DNA of 35,875 nt from an uncultured Acetatifactor sp. (lineage in GTDB: Bacteria > Bacillota > Clostridia > Lachnospirales > Lachnospiraceae). A program made the position numbers and the translations under genes. The stretch lies in the NCBI GenBank assembly GCA_910585015.1, contig CAJUCT010000036.1, positions 1 to 35,875 on the forward strand, read 5' to 3'. Shown here one piece after another: positions 22,614 through 31,271 of the stretch. The first letter of the stretch is position 1; each line of letters begins with the position of its first letter. A model generated the notes under the pieces. The model was not told the DNA's origin and searched no databases. It worked only from the letters and a program-made list of their open reading frames with translations.

Positions 22614-24161
22614 TTATACCTCATAGGCCCCATACTCCGCCAGAAACCGACTCTCTGTCTCCAGCCTGACCTCCCGCTCCCGCAGCAGGAACGTGCCCAG
22701 ACGAACGCCTCCGTCAAAAAATACCTCCAGGATCCTATCGTCCACAATAAACGTCATTTCCCCATATCCGCAGCCCACCGGGAAATGCTCTCCATCCACC
22801 GCAAACTGCCCGGATCCGGGATCATAGGACACCTTGCTGGCGTTAATCTCCCAGATACAGTTGTCCCGATTATCCTCCCTGACACGCGTCTCAAACACCA
22901 GAGCCTTTCCCGCTCCGGGGCGGCACACAATCCTGCCGTCTCCATAGATAACGGAGTCTTTGCCCAGACGGACGCGCTGCTCTGTGAGTTCTCGAACAGG
23001 CTTCTGCACCAGAGTATAACCCTCCTGGGTCCTTTTGCAACTCAACTCCACCGGAATGCCGCAGGCACCGGAAAAGAGCCTCCCGTCATTTTCCATCCGC
23101 AGCCAGGGAATGGAAACTACCCGCCCCTTTATGCCAAAATAGGTCTGGGCCGCATAGGGGACATTATTCACATACGCCTGCTGCCTGCCGCCGTAAGGCC
23201 GGAAATGATACCCGTCAAAAGCGCCGGGAAAACAGAAACCGTCCGCCGCCCAGAAAAACCAGCATTTTCCTCCCTCCTCACAGTCCAGGCAGAGTAGATC
23301 GGGACACTCCCATGCGCCTTCTAAAGTAAACCGATCCGATTGCTCCCAATGCCGCAGATCCTGGGAACGGAAGATTCCAAACGCATTTTCTTCCAGCCAC
23401 AGCGCCATCACATATGCCTGGGACTCCTCATGCCAGTACACCTTGGGATCCCGGTTTTCCGGGCATACGGTGGGCAGACAGGGCTCCGCTATCTTGGTCA
23501 ATGTGCTGCCGCCATCCAGGCTATATGCGATTTTCTGAGTAAAATACTGCCCTCTGCTCCACTCGTTGCTCCCTCCTGCCGCCGTATAGAAAAAGAGCAT
23601 TGCATCTCTGGGCAGCCCCAGCAGCCCACGGTCATTGGCAATGGCGCTGCCGGAAAATATAGTGCCGCTCCCGTCAGGGAACATGACCGTATCCTCCTGT
23701 TTCCAGTGAAGCAGATCCCTGCTGACCGCATGCCCCCAGCTCATATTGTTCCAGGCTATATTAAAGGGATTATATTGGAAGTACAAGTGATAAATACCGC
23801 CTTCATAGATCAGCCCATTGGGATCGTTGATCCAGCCGGTGTCCGCGGTGAAATGGATTGCGGGTCTTCCCTGGCTCATTCCCCGCCGCTTCGGGGCAGG
23901 TTTTACTTTCTCCATATACGCTTGGGGCACATCCCCACAGATGAGAAGTTCCCTGCCCAGATACTGCCTTACCGGGATCTCGGCGTAAAAATCACAGGCA
24001 TACCCCTTTTCGACTTCCCCATCCACGGGCACCATAAACTCAAAGAGTTTTTCCCAATCCGCCCCTTCCTCCCTCAGAAAGATTTCAACCTTCCTCTCCT
24101 CCTTGCCCACACAGACGGGCAGATACAGATATTCCTCCGTGATCCTGTATATCTTTTCCAT
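22614..24161 (-). CDS. GH32 beta-fructosidase (sucrase/levanase/inulinase type)
   Basis: A 515-residue enzyme with the GH32 five-bladed propeller: nucleophile D113 in GWINDPNG, ENRDPKVYW with the stabilising D238, and acid/base E285 in AWECPDLL. A C-terminal beta-sandwich follows (about residues 375-515). Before the propeller there are about 97 extra residues of apparent beta structure (YLPVCVGKEERKVEIFLREE). This N-terminal addition resembles small domains seen in some GH32 proteins of gut bacteria and is absent from simple sucrose-6-phosphate hydrolases. No signal peptide is visible, so it would act inside the cell on imported fructosides. It starts 49 bases after the MATE gene, after AAAGGGATAGAG, and is closed by its own terminator. 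Confidence 0.92.
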   Translation of the reverse strand: MEKIYRITEEYLYLPVCVGKEERKVEIFLREEGADWEKLFEFMVPVDGEVEKGYACDFYAEIPVRQYLGRELLICGDVPQAYMEKVKPAPKRRGMSQGRPAIHFTADTGWINDPNGLIYEGGIYHLYFQYNPFNIAWNNMSWGHAVSRDLLHWKQEDTVMFPDGSGTIFSGSAIANDRGLLGLPRDAMLFFYTAAGGSNEWSRGQYFTQKIAYSLDGGSTLTKIAEPCLPTVCPENRDPKVYWHEESQAYVMALWLEENAFGIFRSQDLRHWEQSDRFTLEGAWECPDLLCLDCEEGGKCWFFWAADGFCFPGAFDGYHFRPYGGRQQAYVNNVPYAAQTYFGIKGRVVSIPWLRMENDGRLFSGACGIPVELSCKRTQEGYTLVQKPVRELTEQRVRLGKDSVIYGDGRIVCRPGAGKALVFETRVREDNRDNCIWEINASKVSYDPGSGQFAVDGEHFPVGCGYGEMTFIVDDRILEVFFDGGVRLGTFLLREREVRLETESRFLAEYGAYEV

Positions 24162-24210
24162 GACACTCTATCCCTTTCTTAATTGCGCAAAGCCAATCGG
24201 CCCCAAAAAA

Positions 24211-25548
24211 CTATGTCGCCAACTCTCTCTTATACCTGATATAAAGTAAACCGCCAATCAGATCCGCCAGTCCCCAGCCCATGGGGATAGCCCACCAGAT
24301 GCCCGCCACGCCGATGGCCGAAGCGGAGGCCAGGGTGTAGGCCAGGAACACGCGGGTTCCCAGGGATACGACCGTGAGCGCCACCGATATGCCAGGCTTG
24401 CCGACGGCGCGATACAGCCCATAGAACAGGAACAGACAGCCGATTCCACAGTAAAAAGGCCCCACCGTATGCAGATAGCGCACACCCTCCGCAAGAATAG
24501 CCGTCTCCCCGGCGTCAACAAAAATGAGCATCAGGGGCTTTGCCAGAAACCAGAGAATCAGAGAAACCAACAGGCAGTAGGTAACTGTGGTCAGAACCCC
24601 GCAGCGGACTGCCTTCCGAATCCGCTCCCGCTTTCCTGCGCCCATGTTCTGGGCGATAAAGGTGGAAAACGCGTTGCCATACTCCTGGGCAGGCATATAG
24701 GCAAAGGCGTCCACCTTCACCGCCGCCGCAAAAGCCGCCATCACTGTGGTGCCAAAACTGTTCACCAGCCCCTGCACCATCAGGATCCCCAGGTTCATCA
24801 CCGATTGCTGCATACAGGTCAGCACGGAATAACTGGCGATCTCACTCAGGCTGGATTTGCTGATCCGGAACCGGGAAAAGGCCCTCCTGATTGCTTTACC
24901 GGTGGCGAGAACATATATGCCAATCCCCAGACCCGATATGTACTGGGCGATTATGGTTGCCGCGGCAGCCCCCGCCGTCCCCTGCTGCCAGATAGCCACA
25001 AAGAGAATATCCAGCCCAATGTTCAGCACTGTGGATATCCCCAGAAACACCAGCGGAATCACCGAATTGCCGACAGCTTTCAGATAGGCCCCGAAAAAGT
25101 TATACAGAGCGACGGCAGGTATTCCCCAGAAAACCAGAACCAGATAATCCCTTGTGATCTCCCTGATCTTCCCGGGAATATGCATCCAGACCATGATCCA
25201 GTCCACGCCCAGCAGAGAGAGAACCGTGAGCAGAACCGCTATCGCCATGGCCAGCAGAAAAGAGGCGCAGACTCCCTTTTCCAGCCCCTCCTTATCCTGC
25301 CTGCCAAAGCAGAGGGAAAACACCACTCCGCTGCCCATGCACAGCCCCAGCAAAACAGATGTCAGAAAAGTCATCAGGGCAAAGGCCGCCCCCACAGCCG
25401 CCAGGGCGTCAGAGCCCGCATAGCGCCCCACCACCCAGGTATCCACTATATTATACCCCTGCTGCAACACATTTCCCAGTATCATGGGCAGGGCAAAAAA
25501 ACACAGGGTGGAAAATACCGATCCCTTTGTCAAATCTTTCTGTGCCAT
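24211..25548 (-). CDS. MATE-family efflux transporter
   Basis: A 445-residue membrane protein with about twelve hydrophobic helices in two halves. It has the MATE hallmarks LPMILGNVLQQGYNIVDTWVVGRYAG near the start (only partly quoted in families as NxxQxxYNxVD), FGAYLKAVGNSVIPL, and in the second half AFSTFIAQNMGAGKRERI. Such proteins export cationic drugs or metabolites with sodium or proton exchange. Its link to GH32 may be positional only, although the short 49-base gap and shared terminator suggest one transcript. The GGAGG before the gene is 17 bases from the ATG at 25548, a long spacing, so the start or its efficiency is a little uncertain. Confidence 0.93.
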   Translation of the reverse strand: MAQKDLTKGSVFSTLCFFALPMILGNVLQQGYNIVDTWVVGRYAGSDALAAVGAAFALMTFLTSVLLGLCMGSGVVFSLCFGRQDKEGLEKGVCASFLLAMAIAVLLTVLSLLGVDWIMVWMHIPGKIREITRDYLVLVFWGIPAVALYNFFGAYLKAVGNSVIPLVFLGISTVLNIGLDILFVAIWQQGTAGAAAATIIAQYISGLGIGIYVLATGKAIRRAFSRFRISKSSLSEIASYSVLTCMQQSVMNLGILMVQGLVNSFGTTVMAAFAAAVKVDAFAYMPAQEYGNAFSTFIAQNMGAGKRERIRKAVRCGVLTTVTYCLLVSLILWFLAKPLMLIFVDAGETAILAEGVRYLHTVGPFYCGIGCLFLFYGLYRAVGKPGISVALTVVSLGTRVFLAYTLASASAIGVAGIWWAIPMGWGLADLIGGLLYIRYKRELAT

Positions 25549-25709
25549 AACCGTACTTATATTTTTCCTCCATCCAGAAATACAGAACCTTCGACCATGA
25601 AAAAAGCATAGTACATCGCCGGGTCTTTTGGGACAATCTTATCATATTACCGCCGAGACATCAACCCAAGCCACAATCAAAAAATATGTATTATCCTTGC
25701 ATAGAAGAA

Positions 25710-25732
25710 AAGCCCTGCCGTTGACAGAGCCT
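25710..25732 (-). terminator. Intrinsic terminator of clpB
   Basis: AGGCTCTG and CAGGGCTT pair (two wobble pairs) around a 7-base loop. The minus strand continues TTTTCTTCT. It lies 22 bases after the clpB stop. Confidence 0.7.
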
Positions 25733-25753
25733 TTCTGCTTTTGTCCCAATATT

Positions 25754-28345
25754 CTATGCCCTGTGGACCGGCGCCGCCGTCAGTGACTCGCCTTCCACCC
25801 GGATCTGAATGGTATCGCCCTGCTCCACCTGGTCGGACAAGATCAGCTTGGCCGACAGGGTTTCCACATACTTCTGAATATACCGCTTTAAAGGACGGGC
25901 GCCATATACCGGATCATATGCCTGGTCGATGATAAAGCGCTCCGCCTCCGGGGTCAGGCTGATAGTCAGGTTCCTGTCCTCCAGACGCTGGTTCAGACCT
26001 TTGATAATCAGTGTGATGATGCCGCCGATATTCTCCTTGGTCAATGGCTTAAACAAAATCGTCTCGTCCAGCCGGTTCAGAAACTCCGGCCGGAAATGCG
26101 CCCGCAGTTCATTCATCACCGCCTCCTCCGCCTCCGCGGAGATGCTGCCGTCCTCCTGAATGCCCTCCAGCAGGTAAGGCGCTCCGATATTGGAAGTCAT
26201 GATCAGGATAGTATTCTTAAAGTCCACGGTGCGCCCCTGGGAATCCGTGATTCGGCCGTCGTCCAGCACCTGTAAAAGTACGTTGAACACGTCGGGATGA
26301 GCCTTCTCCACCTCGTCAAACAACACCACGGAATAAGGTTTCCTTCTGACGGCCTCCGTCAGCTGTCCTCCCTCCTCATAGCCCACATATCCGGGAGGCG
26401 CTCCAATCAGGCGGGATACGGAGTACTTCTCCATATACTCGCTCATATCGATGCGCACCATGTTGTTTTCATCGTCAAACAGGGCCGCCGCCAGGGATTT
26501 GGCCAACTCCGTCTTGCCCACGCCGGTGGGGCCCAAAAACAGGAAGGAACCGATGGGCTTGCCCGGGTCTTTGATGCCCGCCTTGGAGCGGATGATGGCT
26601 TCGCTGACCTTGGTCACGCCCTCGTCCTGGCCGATGACTCTCTTGTGCAGTTCCTCATCCAGATGCAGGGTCTTGTTGCGTTCGCTCTCCGTCAACTTGG
26701 CCACCGGGATACCGGTCCAGCGGGAGATAATCTTGGCGATCTCCTCGTCGGACACCTTCTCATGCACCAGGGACAGATCCCTGGCATTAACCTTTTCCTC
26801 CTCGATCTCCAGCTGCTTTTTCAGAGCGGGCAGTGTGCCATAGCTGAGTTCCGCCGCCTTTTCCAGGTTCCCGTCCCGCTGGGCAATCTGGATCTGGTTG
26901 TTCACGTCATCGATCTGCTCCCGCAGCTTGGACAGATCCTCCACGGACTTTTTCTCATTGTCCCACTGGGCCTTTCGGCCTGCAAACTCCTCTTTCAACT
27001 CCGCCAGTTCTTTTTGGAGATCGGCCAGACGCTCCTGACTCAGGCGGTCATCCTCCTTTTTAAGCGCCGCCTCCTCAATCTCCATCTGCATCACCTTGCG
27101 CTGCAGTTCATCCAACTCCGTGGGCAGGCTGTCCAGTTCTGTCTTGATCAGGGCACACGCCTCGTCCACCAGGTCTATGGCCTTGTCCGGCAGAAAACGG
27201 TCGGAGATATAGCGGCTGGACAGAGTGGCCGCGCTGACCAGAGCATTGTCCATGATCTTCACACCATGATAGACCTCATAGCGCTCTTTCAATCCCCGCA
27301 GGATGGAGATAGTGTCCTCCACTGTGGGTTCGTCCACCATCACCGGCTGGAAACGCCGGGCCAGGGCCGGGTCTTTCTCAATATACTGGCGATATTCATC
27401 CAGAGTGGTGGCGCCGATACAGTGCAGTTCCCCCCTGGCCAGCATGGGCTTTAACATATTGCCCGCGTCCATGGCGCCGTCGGACTTCCCCGCGCCCACA
27501 ATGGTATGCAGTTCGTCGATAAACAGAATGATCTGGCCGTCGGACTGCTTCACGTCCTCCAGCACCGCTTTCAGCCGCTCCTCAAACTCTCCCCGGTACT
27601 TGGCACCGGCCACCAGGGAGCCCATATCCAGCGAAAAAAGCTTCTTATCCTTCAGCCCCTGGGGCACATCCCCCCGGACAATACGCTGGGCCAGCCCTTC
27701 TACCACGGCAGTCTTGCCCACGCCGGGCTCACCGATGAGCACCGGGTTGTTCTTGGTCTTGCGGGAAAGTATGCGAATGACGTTCCGAATCTCACTGTCC
27801 CGGCCGATAACCGGATCCAGCTTCTGGCTGCGTGCCCTCTCCACCAATTCCTGCCCATATTTCTCCAGGGTGTCATAGGTGGCCTCCGGGTTGTCGCTGG
27901 TCACCCTCTGATTGCCCCTCACCGTGGACAACGCCTGTAAAAAGCGCTCCCTGGTAATCCCATACTCTTTCCAGATAGCTTCAATCTCCCGGCTGGGGAA
28001 ACGCAGCATGGCCAGCATCAGATGCTCCACGGACACATACTCGTCCCCCAGCTGCTTGGCCTCGTCCTCCGCGGAGATCAGCGCCTTGTTCAGATGCTGC
28101 CCCATATAGACCTGACCGCCCTGCACTTTCACCCTCTTTTGCAGGGCCTGTTCCACCCGGTTTACAAAATGTTCCTTCTGGATCTCCATCTTCTCAATCA
28201 GTTTCAGGATCAGACTGTCCTCGATGGTCAAAAGGCTATACAGCAGATGCTCCTGCTCTATCTCCTGGTTGCCGTACTCGTAGGCCAGCTTCTCGCTGTC
28301 CTGCACGGCCTGCATGGATTTCTGCGTAAACTTGGAAATATTCAT
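25754..28345 (-). CDS. clpB: ATP-dependent chaperone ClpB
   Basis: A full-length 863-residue Hsp104/ClpB disaggregase. The N-domain (SKFTQKSMQAVQDSEKLAYE) binds substrates. The first AAA+ domain has Walker A GEPGVGKT and Walker B LFIDELHT. The long coiled-coil middle domain (about residues 405-530), which contacts DnaK, separates it from the second AAA+ domain with GPTGVGKTELAK, VVLFDEVEKAH and the sensor region MTSNIGA. The presence of the middle domain distinguishes it from ClpC/ClpA. It resolubilises aggregated proteins with DnaK. I chose ATG 28345, eight bases after AAGGGAG; a GTG three codons earlier overlaps that site. It forms a single-gene unit with its own promoter and terminator. 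Confidence 0.97.
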   Translation of the reverse strand: MNISKFTQKSMQAVQDSEKLAYEYGNQEIEQEHLLYSLLTIEDSLILKLIEKMEIQKEHFVNRVEQALQKRVKVQGGQVYMGQHLNKALISAEDEAKQLGDEYVSVEHLMLAMLRFPSREIEAIWKEYGITRERFLQALSTVRGNQRVTSDNPEATYDTLEKYGQELVERARSQKLDPVIGRDSEIRNVIRILSRKTKNNPVLIGEPGVGKTAVVEGLAQRIVRGDVPQGLKDKKLFSLDMGSLVAGAKYRGEFEERLKAVLEDVKQSDGQIILFIDELHTIVGAGKSDGAMDAGNMLKPMLARGELHCIGATTLDEYRQYIEKDPALARRFQPVMVDEPTVEDTISILRGLKERYEVYHGVKIMDNALVSAATLSSRYISDRFLPDKAIDLVDEACALIKTELDSLPTELDELQRKVMQMEIEEAALKKEDDRLSQERLADLQKELAELKEEFAGRKAQWDNEKKSVEDLSKLREQIDDVNNQIQIAQRDGNLEKAAELSYGTLPALKKQLEIEEEKVNARDLSLVHEKVSDEEIAKIISRWTGIPVAKLTESERNKTLHLDEELHKRVIGQDEGVTKVSEAIIRSKAGIKDPGKPIGSFLFLGPTGVGKTELAKSLAAALFDDENNMVRIDMSEYMEKYSVSRLIGAPPGYVGYEEGGQLTEAVRRKPYSVVLFDEVEKAHPDVFNVLLQVLDDGRITDSQGRTVDFKNTILIMTSNIGAPYLLEGIQEDGSISAEAEEAVMNELRAHFRPEFLNRLDETILFKPLTKENIGGIITLIIKGLNQRLEDRNLTISLTPEAERFIIDQAYDPVYGARPLKRYIQKYVETLSAKLILSDQVEQGDTIQIRVEGESLTAAPVHRA

Positions 28346-28388
28346 ACCTCTCACTCCCTTCGATATATATCATTTTTGTTCTATAACA

Positions 28389-28416
28389 AATATAACACAT
28401 GAATTTTAAAATGCAA
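28389..28416 (-). promoter_or_regulatory. Probable sigma-A promoter of clpB
   Basis: TTGCAT (plus 28411-28416) and TATATT (28389-28394) are 16 bp apart on the minus strand, about 45-70 bases before the clpB start. I see no CIRCE or CtsR operator around them. Confidence 0.5.
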
Positions 28417-28517
28417 TATCTACTTTCTAAATTTTCTATAAAAACGGAGCCAGTTGCCAAGACTTTCCCTATCTTGGATATCCCGGAATCAAGATTTTGC
28501 CATTACGCACATACAAA

Positions 28518-29108
28518 TCAGAAAATGGATTTTCGGTATAAATCATATATATCAATATTTTTTTCCACAAAGGCGTCCAATAATTTCTGATAACCGTTTT
28601 TTTGCATATAAGCATATTCGTTTTGCGATATGGGGTTCAGCATCAACCACGTTATCACACGGTTTTCTGTTTCTATTATGCCCAGATCATGTTTGAGCGA
28701 AAAGGGCGGGATTAAAAGAATATGTTTCATATCTATATTGGGCTGATATACCGGAATGATATCCCTATAAACCTCATATGGATGTGCCCGGACTTTTCCT
28801 TTTATCATAGCAAACGCGCAGGTGGATAAAAGCCCGTCAAACCAATTATTTCTGCTGTCACAGATTCCCATAAACTCCACATTCAGTTCCCTGTCATCTG
28901 CCGTCAGCAGATTTTGACATTGGCAGACACCTACTGTGGAGTAAGAGGTAACTCCCTCAAAGGGACTGTCCGGGCATGTTACAATATCCACACAAGCCTG
29001 TTCATCGTCCGATTTAAACGTTCCGATCTGAAGCGGATTTTCAAAGACCTCGCTTATCCGCCGCAAAACCAGATGTTTTTGTTTCATGTCCTCATACGTC
29101 TGTTCCAT
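28518..29108 (-). CDS. Suppressor-of-fused (SUFU) domain protein
   Basis: A 196-residue soluble protein whose C-terminal half fits the bacterial SUFU family: HILLIPPFSLKHDLGII followed by ENRVITWLMLNPISQNEYAY and LLDAFVEKNIDIYDLYR. The N-terminal half has VDIVTCPDSPFEGVTSYSTV and LNVEFMGICDS. In bacteria such domains are common immunity proteins of polymorphic toxin systems, though many are found alone. No toxin gene is adjacent, so this may be an orphan immunity gene. It starts at ATG 29108 after GGGAGCGATAATGAT. A weak 6-bp hairpin near 28456-28476 lies downstream. Confidence 0.75.
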   Translation of the reverse strand: MEQTYEDMKQKHLVLRRISEVFENPLQIGTFKSDDEQACVDIVTCPDSPFEGVTSYSTVGVCQCQNLLTADDRELNVEFMGICDSRNNWFDGLLSTCAFAMIKGKVRAHPYEVYRDIIPVYQPNIDMKHILLIPPFSLKHDLGIIETENRVITWLMLNPISQNEYAYMQKNGYQKLLDAFVEKNIDIYDLYRKSIF

Positions 29109-29228
29109 ATCATTATCGCTCCCGTTTTATGATGTAATCAATTTTCGGTTTACTATAAAAAAACTGACCCCTATGTACCTTCCCTTGTTTTTTGCCCTTA
29201 TAAGGCACGGGAGCAATGGCAAACCTGG

Positions 29229-29255
29229 GATAGCCCCGCAAAAAGCGGGGCTATC
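29229..29255. terminator. Strong hairpin after the GH43 gene
   Basis: A perfect 11-bp GC-rich stem (GATAGCCCCGC and its complement) with a 5-base loop lies 35 bases after the GH43 stop. No clear U-run follows on the minus strand, so termination would rely on the very stable stem; it may mainly protect the message. Confidence 0.55.
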
Positions 29256-29289
29256 TTCTCTTCCATATGGCAGCATACACAGGATACTC

Positions 29290-30843
29290 CTACAGTTCCT
29301 CAAACACAAAATAGTCCACCGCCGCGCTGCCTCCGGGGACACCGCCCTCATTGATGGCCGTCAGCCCGGCTTTCACGCCCACCCAGCGGCCGGGGGTGGC
29401 CTCCACCATCTCTCCCACAGGGCGGTATTCCCCGTCCTCTGCCAAGCTGTAGCAGAAAGATACCTCTGTCTCCTGTTTTACCAGCATCCGCAGATACAAA
29501 GTTTCCGTTCCCTCCGGCAGAACTGCCGCATCCGTGCGCACCTCATTATTCTTGGTCCAGTTGCCGGTGCGCTGCTGCAAAATCAGTTTTCCATCCTTTT
29601 TAAGCGCCAACAGTCCCGTGTAGTGGCCGCACTGGGACACCATGCCCGCCGCGTCGCCCTCCTTCAGGTTCTCCAGATGGAGGCAGGCGGTAATCCGGAA
29701 CTGGGGAGCAGGCCATTTCTGAATCAACAGGTTGGGAATATCGCACAGCTGTGTCTCCACAGCGCTCTCCTGGGCATACAGAGTCAGCTGTCCGCCGCCC
29801 AGACTGTACCAATCCTCCCGGTAGTTGGCGTTCCACTGCCACTGCAGACCCAGCTTTTCCCCCTCAAAAAAGTCGCTGTCCTCCGGCGCGTCTATGGGAT
29901 ATGCAGCGCCCACGGCAGGCTTCTCATACTGTAACACCGGTTCGCCGCAGCCATTTTCGTCCGGATTAACGCCGATCACCGGCCAGTCATCCACCCAACG
30001 CATGGGTTGCAGGTGTACGATACGTCCTGTATTGCCCACATCCTGGAAGTGTAAAAACCAGTCCTGCCCGTCCGGCGTGTCCACCCAGGCCCCCTGGTGA
30101 GGTCCGTTTATCGGTGTGCTGCCCTGATGCAATACAATTTTCTCCTCATAGGGGCCATAGATATTCCGGGAGCGCAGCACGGTCTGCCAGCCCGGCTTCA
30201 CACCGCCCGCAGGGGCGAAGATATAATAGTATCCGTTCCGCTTATACAGCTTGGGGCCCTCTATGGTGGGCTGGGTGGCATGGCCGTCATAGACAAACTG
30301 CCCGTCGTCCAGTACGCCGGAACAATCCGGCTCCATGGGGGACATATAGAGAAAGCTCTTAAAACCGATGCGGCTCCTGGCAAAGGCCGTCACCATATAC
30401 GCCTTGCCGTCGTCATCCCAGAAGGGACAGGGGTCAATCCACCCCACCACCTTGCGCACGAAAGAAGGCTCAGACCACTTTCCCCAAGGATCCGTGGTTT
30501 TACTCATCATGATGCCCTCGTCCGGCATGGGAACAAACACATAATAGGTTCCCTCATGATAGCGGATGGAAGGGGCCCATGCGCCGCAGCCGTGCAGAGG
30601 CTTGTCATAGTTGTCGAAGGGCATCTTGTCCCAGATATAGTTGATGACCTTCCAGTTCACCAAGTCTCTGGAATGCAGCAGTGGAACTGCCGGGGCATTA
30701 CAAAAGCTGGAGGCAATCATAAAATAATCCTCTCCCACCCTGATGGCATCAGGGTCGGAATAATCCGTATAAAGGATGGGATTTTTGTAAGTTCCATCCC
30801 CCTGGTCCGCAATCCACATTTTCTTGATCTTACTCTTGTCCAT
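29290..30843 (-). CDS. GH43 glycosidase (arabinofuranosidase/xylosidase type)
   Basis: A 517-residue enzyme. The five-bladed propeller starts with the catalytic base region PILYTDYSDPDAIRVGEDYF, followed by GAWAPSIRYHEGTYYVF, the pKa-modulating Asp region GWIDPCPFWDDDGKAY, and the acid region IEGPKLYKRNGYYYIFAPAG. The C-terminal 190 residues form a concanavalin-like beta-sandwich typical of the two-domain GH43 enzymes (xylosidase or arabinofuranosidase, subfamily 12-like in my judgement). No signal peptide is visible, so it would act on imported pentose oligosaccharides. The ATG at 30843 after AGGAGAAAG was preferred; the longer frame to 30936 reads into a hairpin repeat. It stands alone, with a structured upstream region and a hairpin downstream. 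Confidence 0.9.
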   Translation of the reverse strand: MDKSKIKKMWIADQGDGTYKNPILYTDYSDPDAIRVGEDYFMIASSFCNAPAVPLLHSRDLVNWKVINYIWDKMPFDNYDKPLHGCGAWAPSIRYHEGTYYVFVPMPDEGIMMSKTTDPWGKWSEPSFVRKVVGWIDPCPFWDDDGKAYMVTAFARSRIGFKSFLYMSPMEPDCSGVLDDGQFVYDGHATQPTIEGPKLYKRNGYYYIFAPAGGVKPGWQTVLRSRNIYGPYEEKIVLHQGSTPINGPHQGAWVDTPDGQDWFLHFQDVGNTGRIVHLQPMRWVDDWPVIGVNPDENGCGEPVLQYEKPAVGAAYPIDAPEDSDFFEGEKLGLQWQWNANYREDWYSLGGGQLTLYAQESAVETQLCDIPNLLIQKWPAPQFRITACLHLENLKEGDAAGMVSQCGHYTGLLALKKDGKLILQQRTGNWTKNNEVRTDAAVLPEGTETLYLRMLVKQETEVSFCYSLAEDGEYRPVGEMVEATPGRWVGVKAGLTAINEGGVPGGSAAVDYFVFEEL

Positions 30844-30932
30844 AGCTTTCTCCTGTTCATAACAATAGAATATATTGTGATTAATTCCACAGAATCCCCC
30901 GCCGGCGCACACTGCCAAACTTACCTCTACAT

Positions 30933-31080
30933 GCATATCGCAGGCTGTGCCTGCGATACTGCGTTAATGCGTATTTGGAAGTTTCACTTCCAAACCTGCC
31001 TTGTCCCCGCATAACGCGGGCCGTGCCCGTGTTATTGCGTCAATCGGTATTTGGACCTCTCTGACCCTCCGAATATCGGA
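30933..31080. repeat. Diverged tandem repeat of a double-hairpin unit, 76-bp period
   Basis: Copy 1 (30933-30996) and copy 2 (31009-31072) align over about 60 bases. Each has a GCATA start, an inverted repeat (TATCGCAGG/CCTGCGATA in copy 1, GCATAACGCGGGC/GCCCGTGTTATTGC in copy 2), a conserved linker TGCGTYAAT and GTATTTGGA, and a second stem (TTTGGAAGT/ACTTCCAAA; TTTGGA/TCCGAA). TCCGA/TCGGA follows. The stretch lies 90-240 bases before the GH43 start. From 31081 to the terminator at 31231 I see nothing else. Confidence 0.7.
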
Positions 31081-31230
31081 GCATCCTAAACATGTACGCA
31101 TGGATATGCTGTCTGGGAATCTGCCGGATTTATTTCAAAGCTATGGAAAAGTATAACATATTTTTCCTCTGTCTACAACACCCACAGGCAATCCTGACCA
31201 TTTTTTACCCACATGGAGCCGGCAATTTCT

Positions 31231-31266
31231 AAATAAAAAAAAGGGGCCCGGCAAATCAACCGGCTT
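31231..31266 (-). terminator. Intrinsic terminator of the two-component operon
   Basis: A short GC stem built from AGCCGG and CCGGGC is followed on the minus strand by a run of eight T. It lies just after the response regulator stop at 31272. Confidence 0.65.
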
Positions 31267-31271
31267 CTCGC

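Noticed and set aside
28346..28517. CIRCE or CtsR operator before clpB
   Set aside because: Neither the TTAGCACTC/GAGTGCTAA pair nor the GGTCAAA heptad repeat is present in either strand.
30933..31080. Short repeats considered as a CRISPR array
   Set aside because: Only two diverged copies with a structured, conserved interior; no identical repeats with unique spacers and no cas genes.
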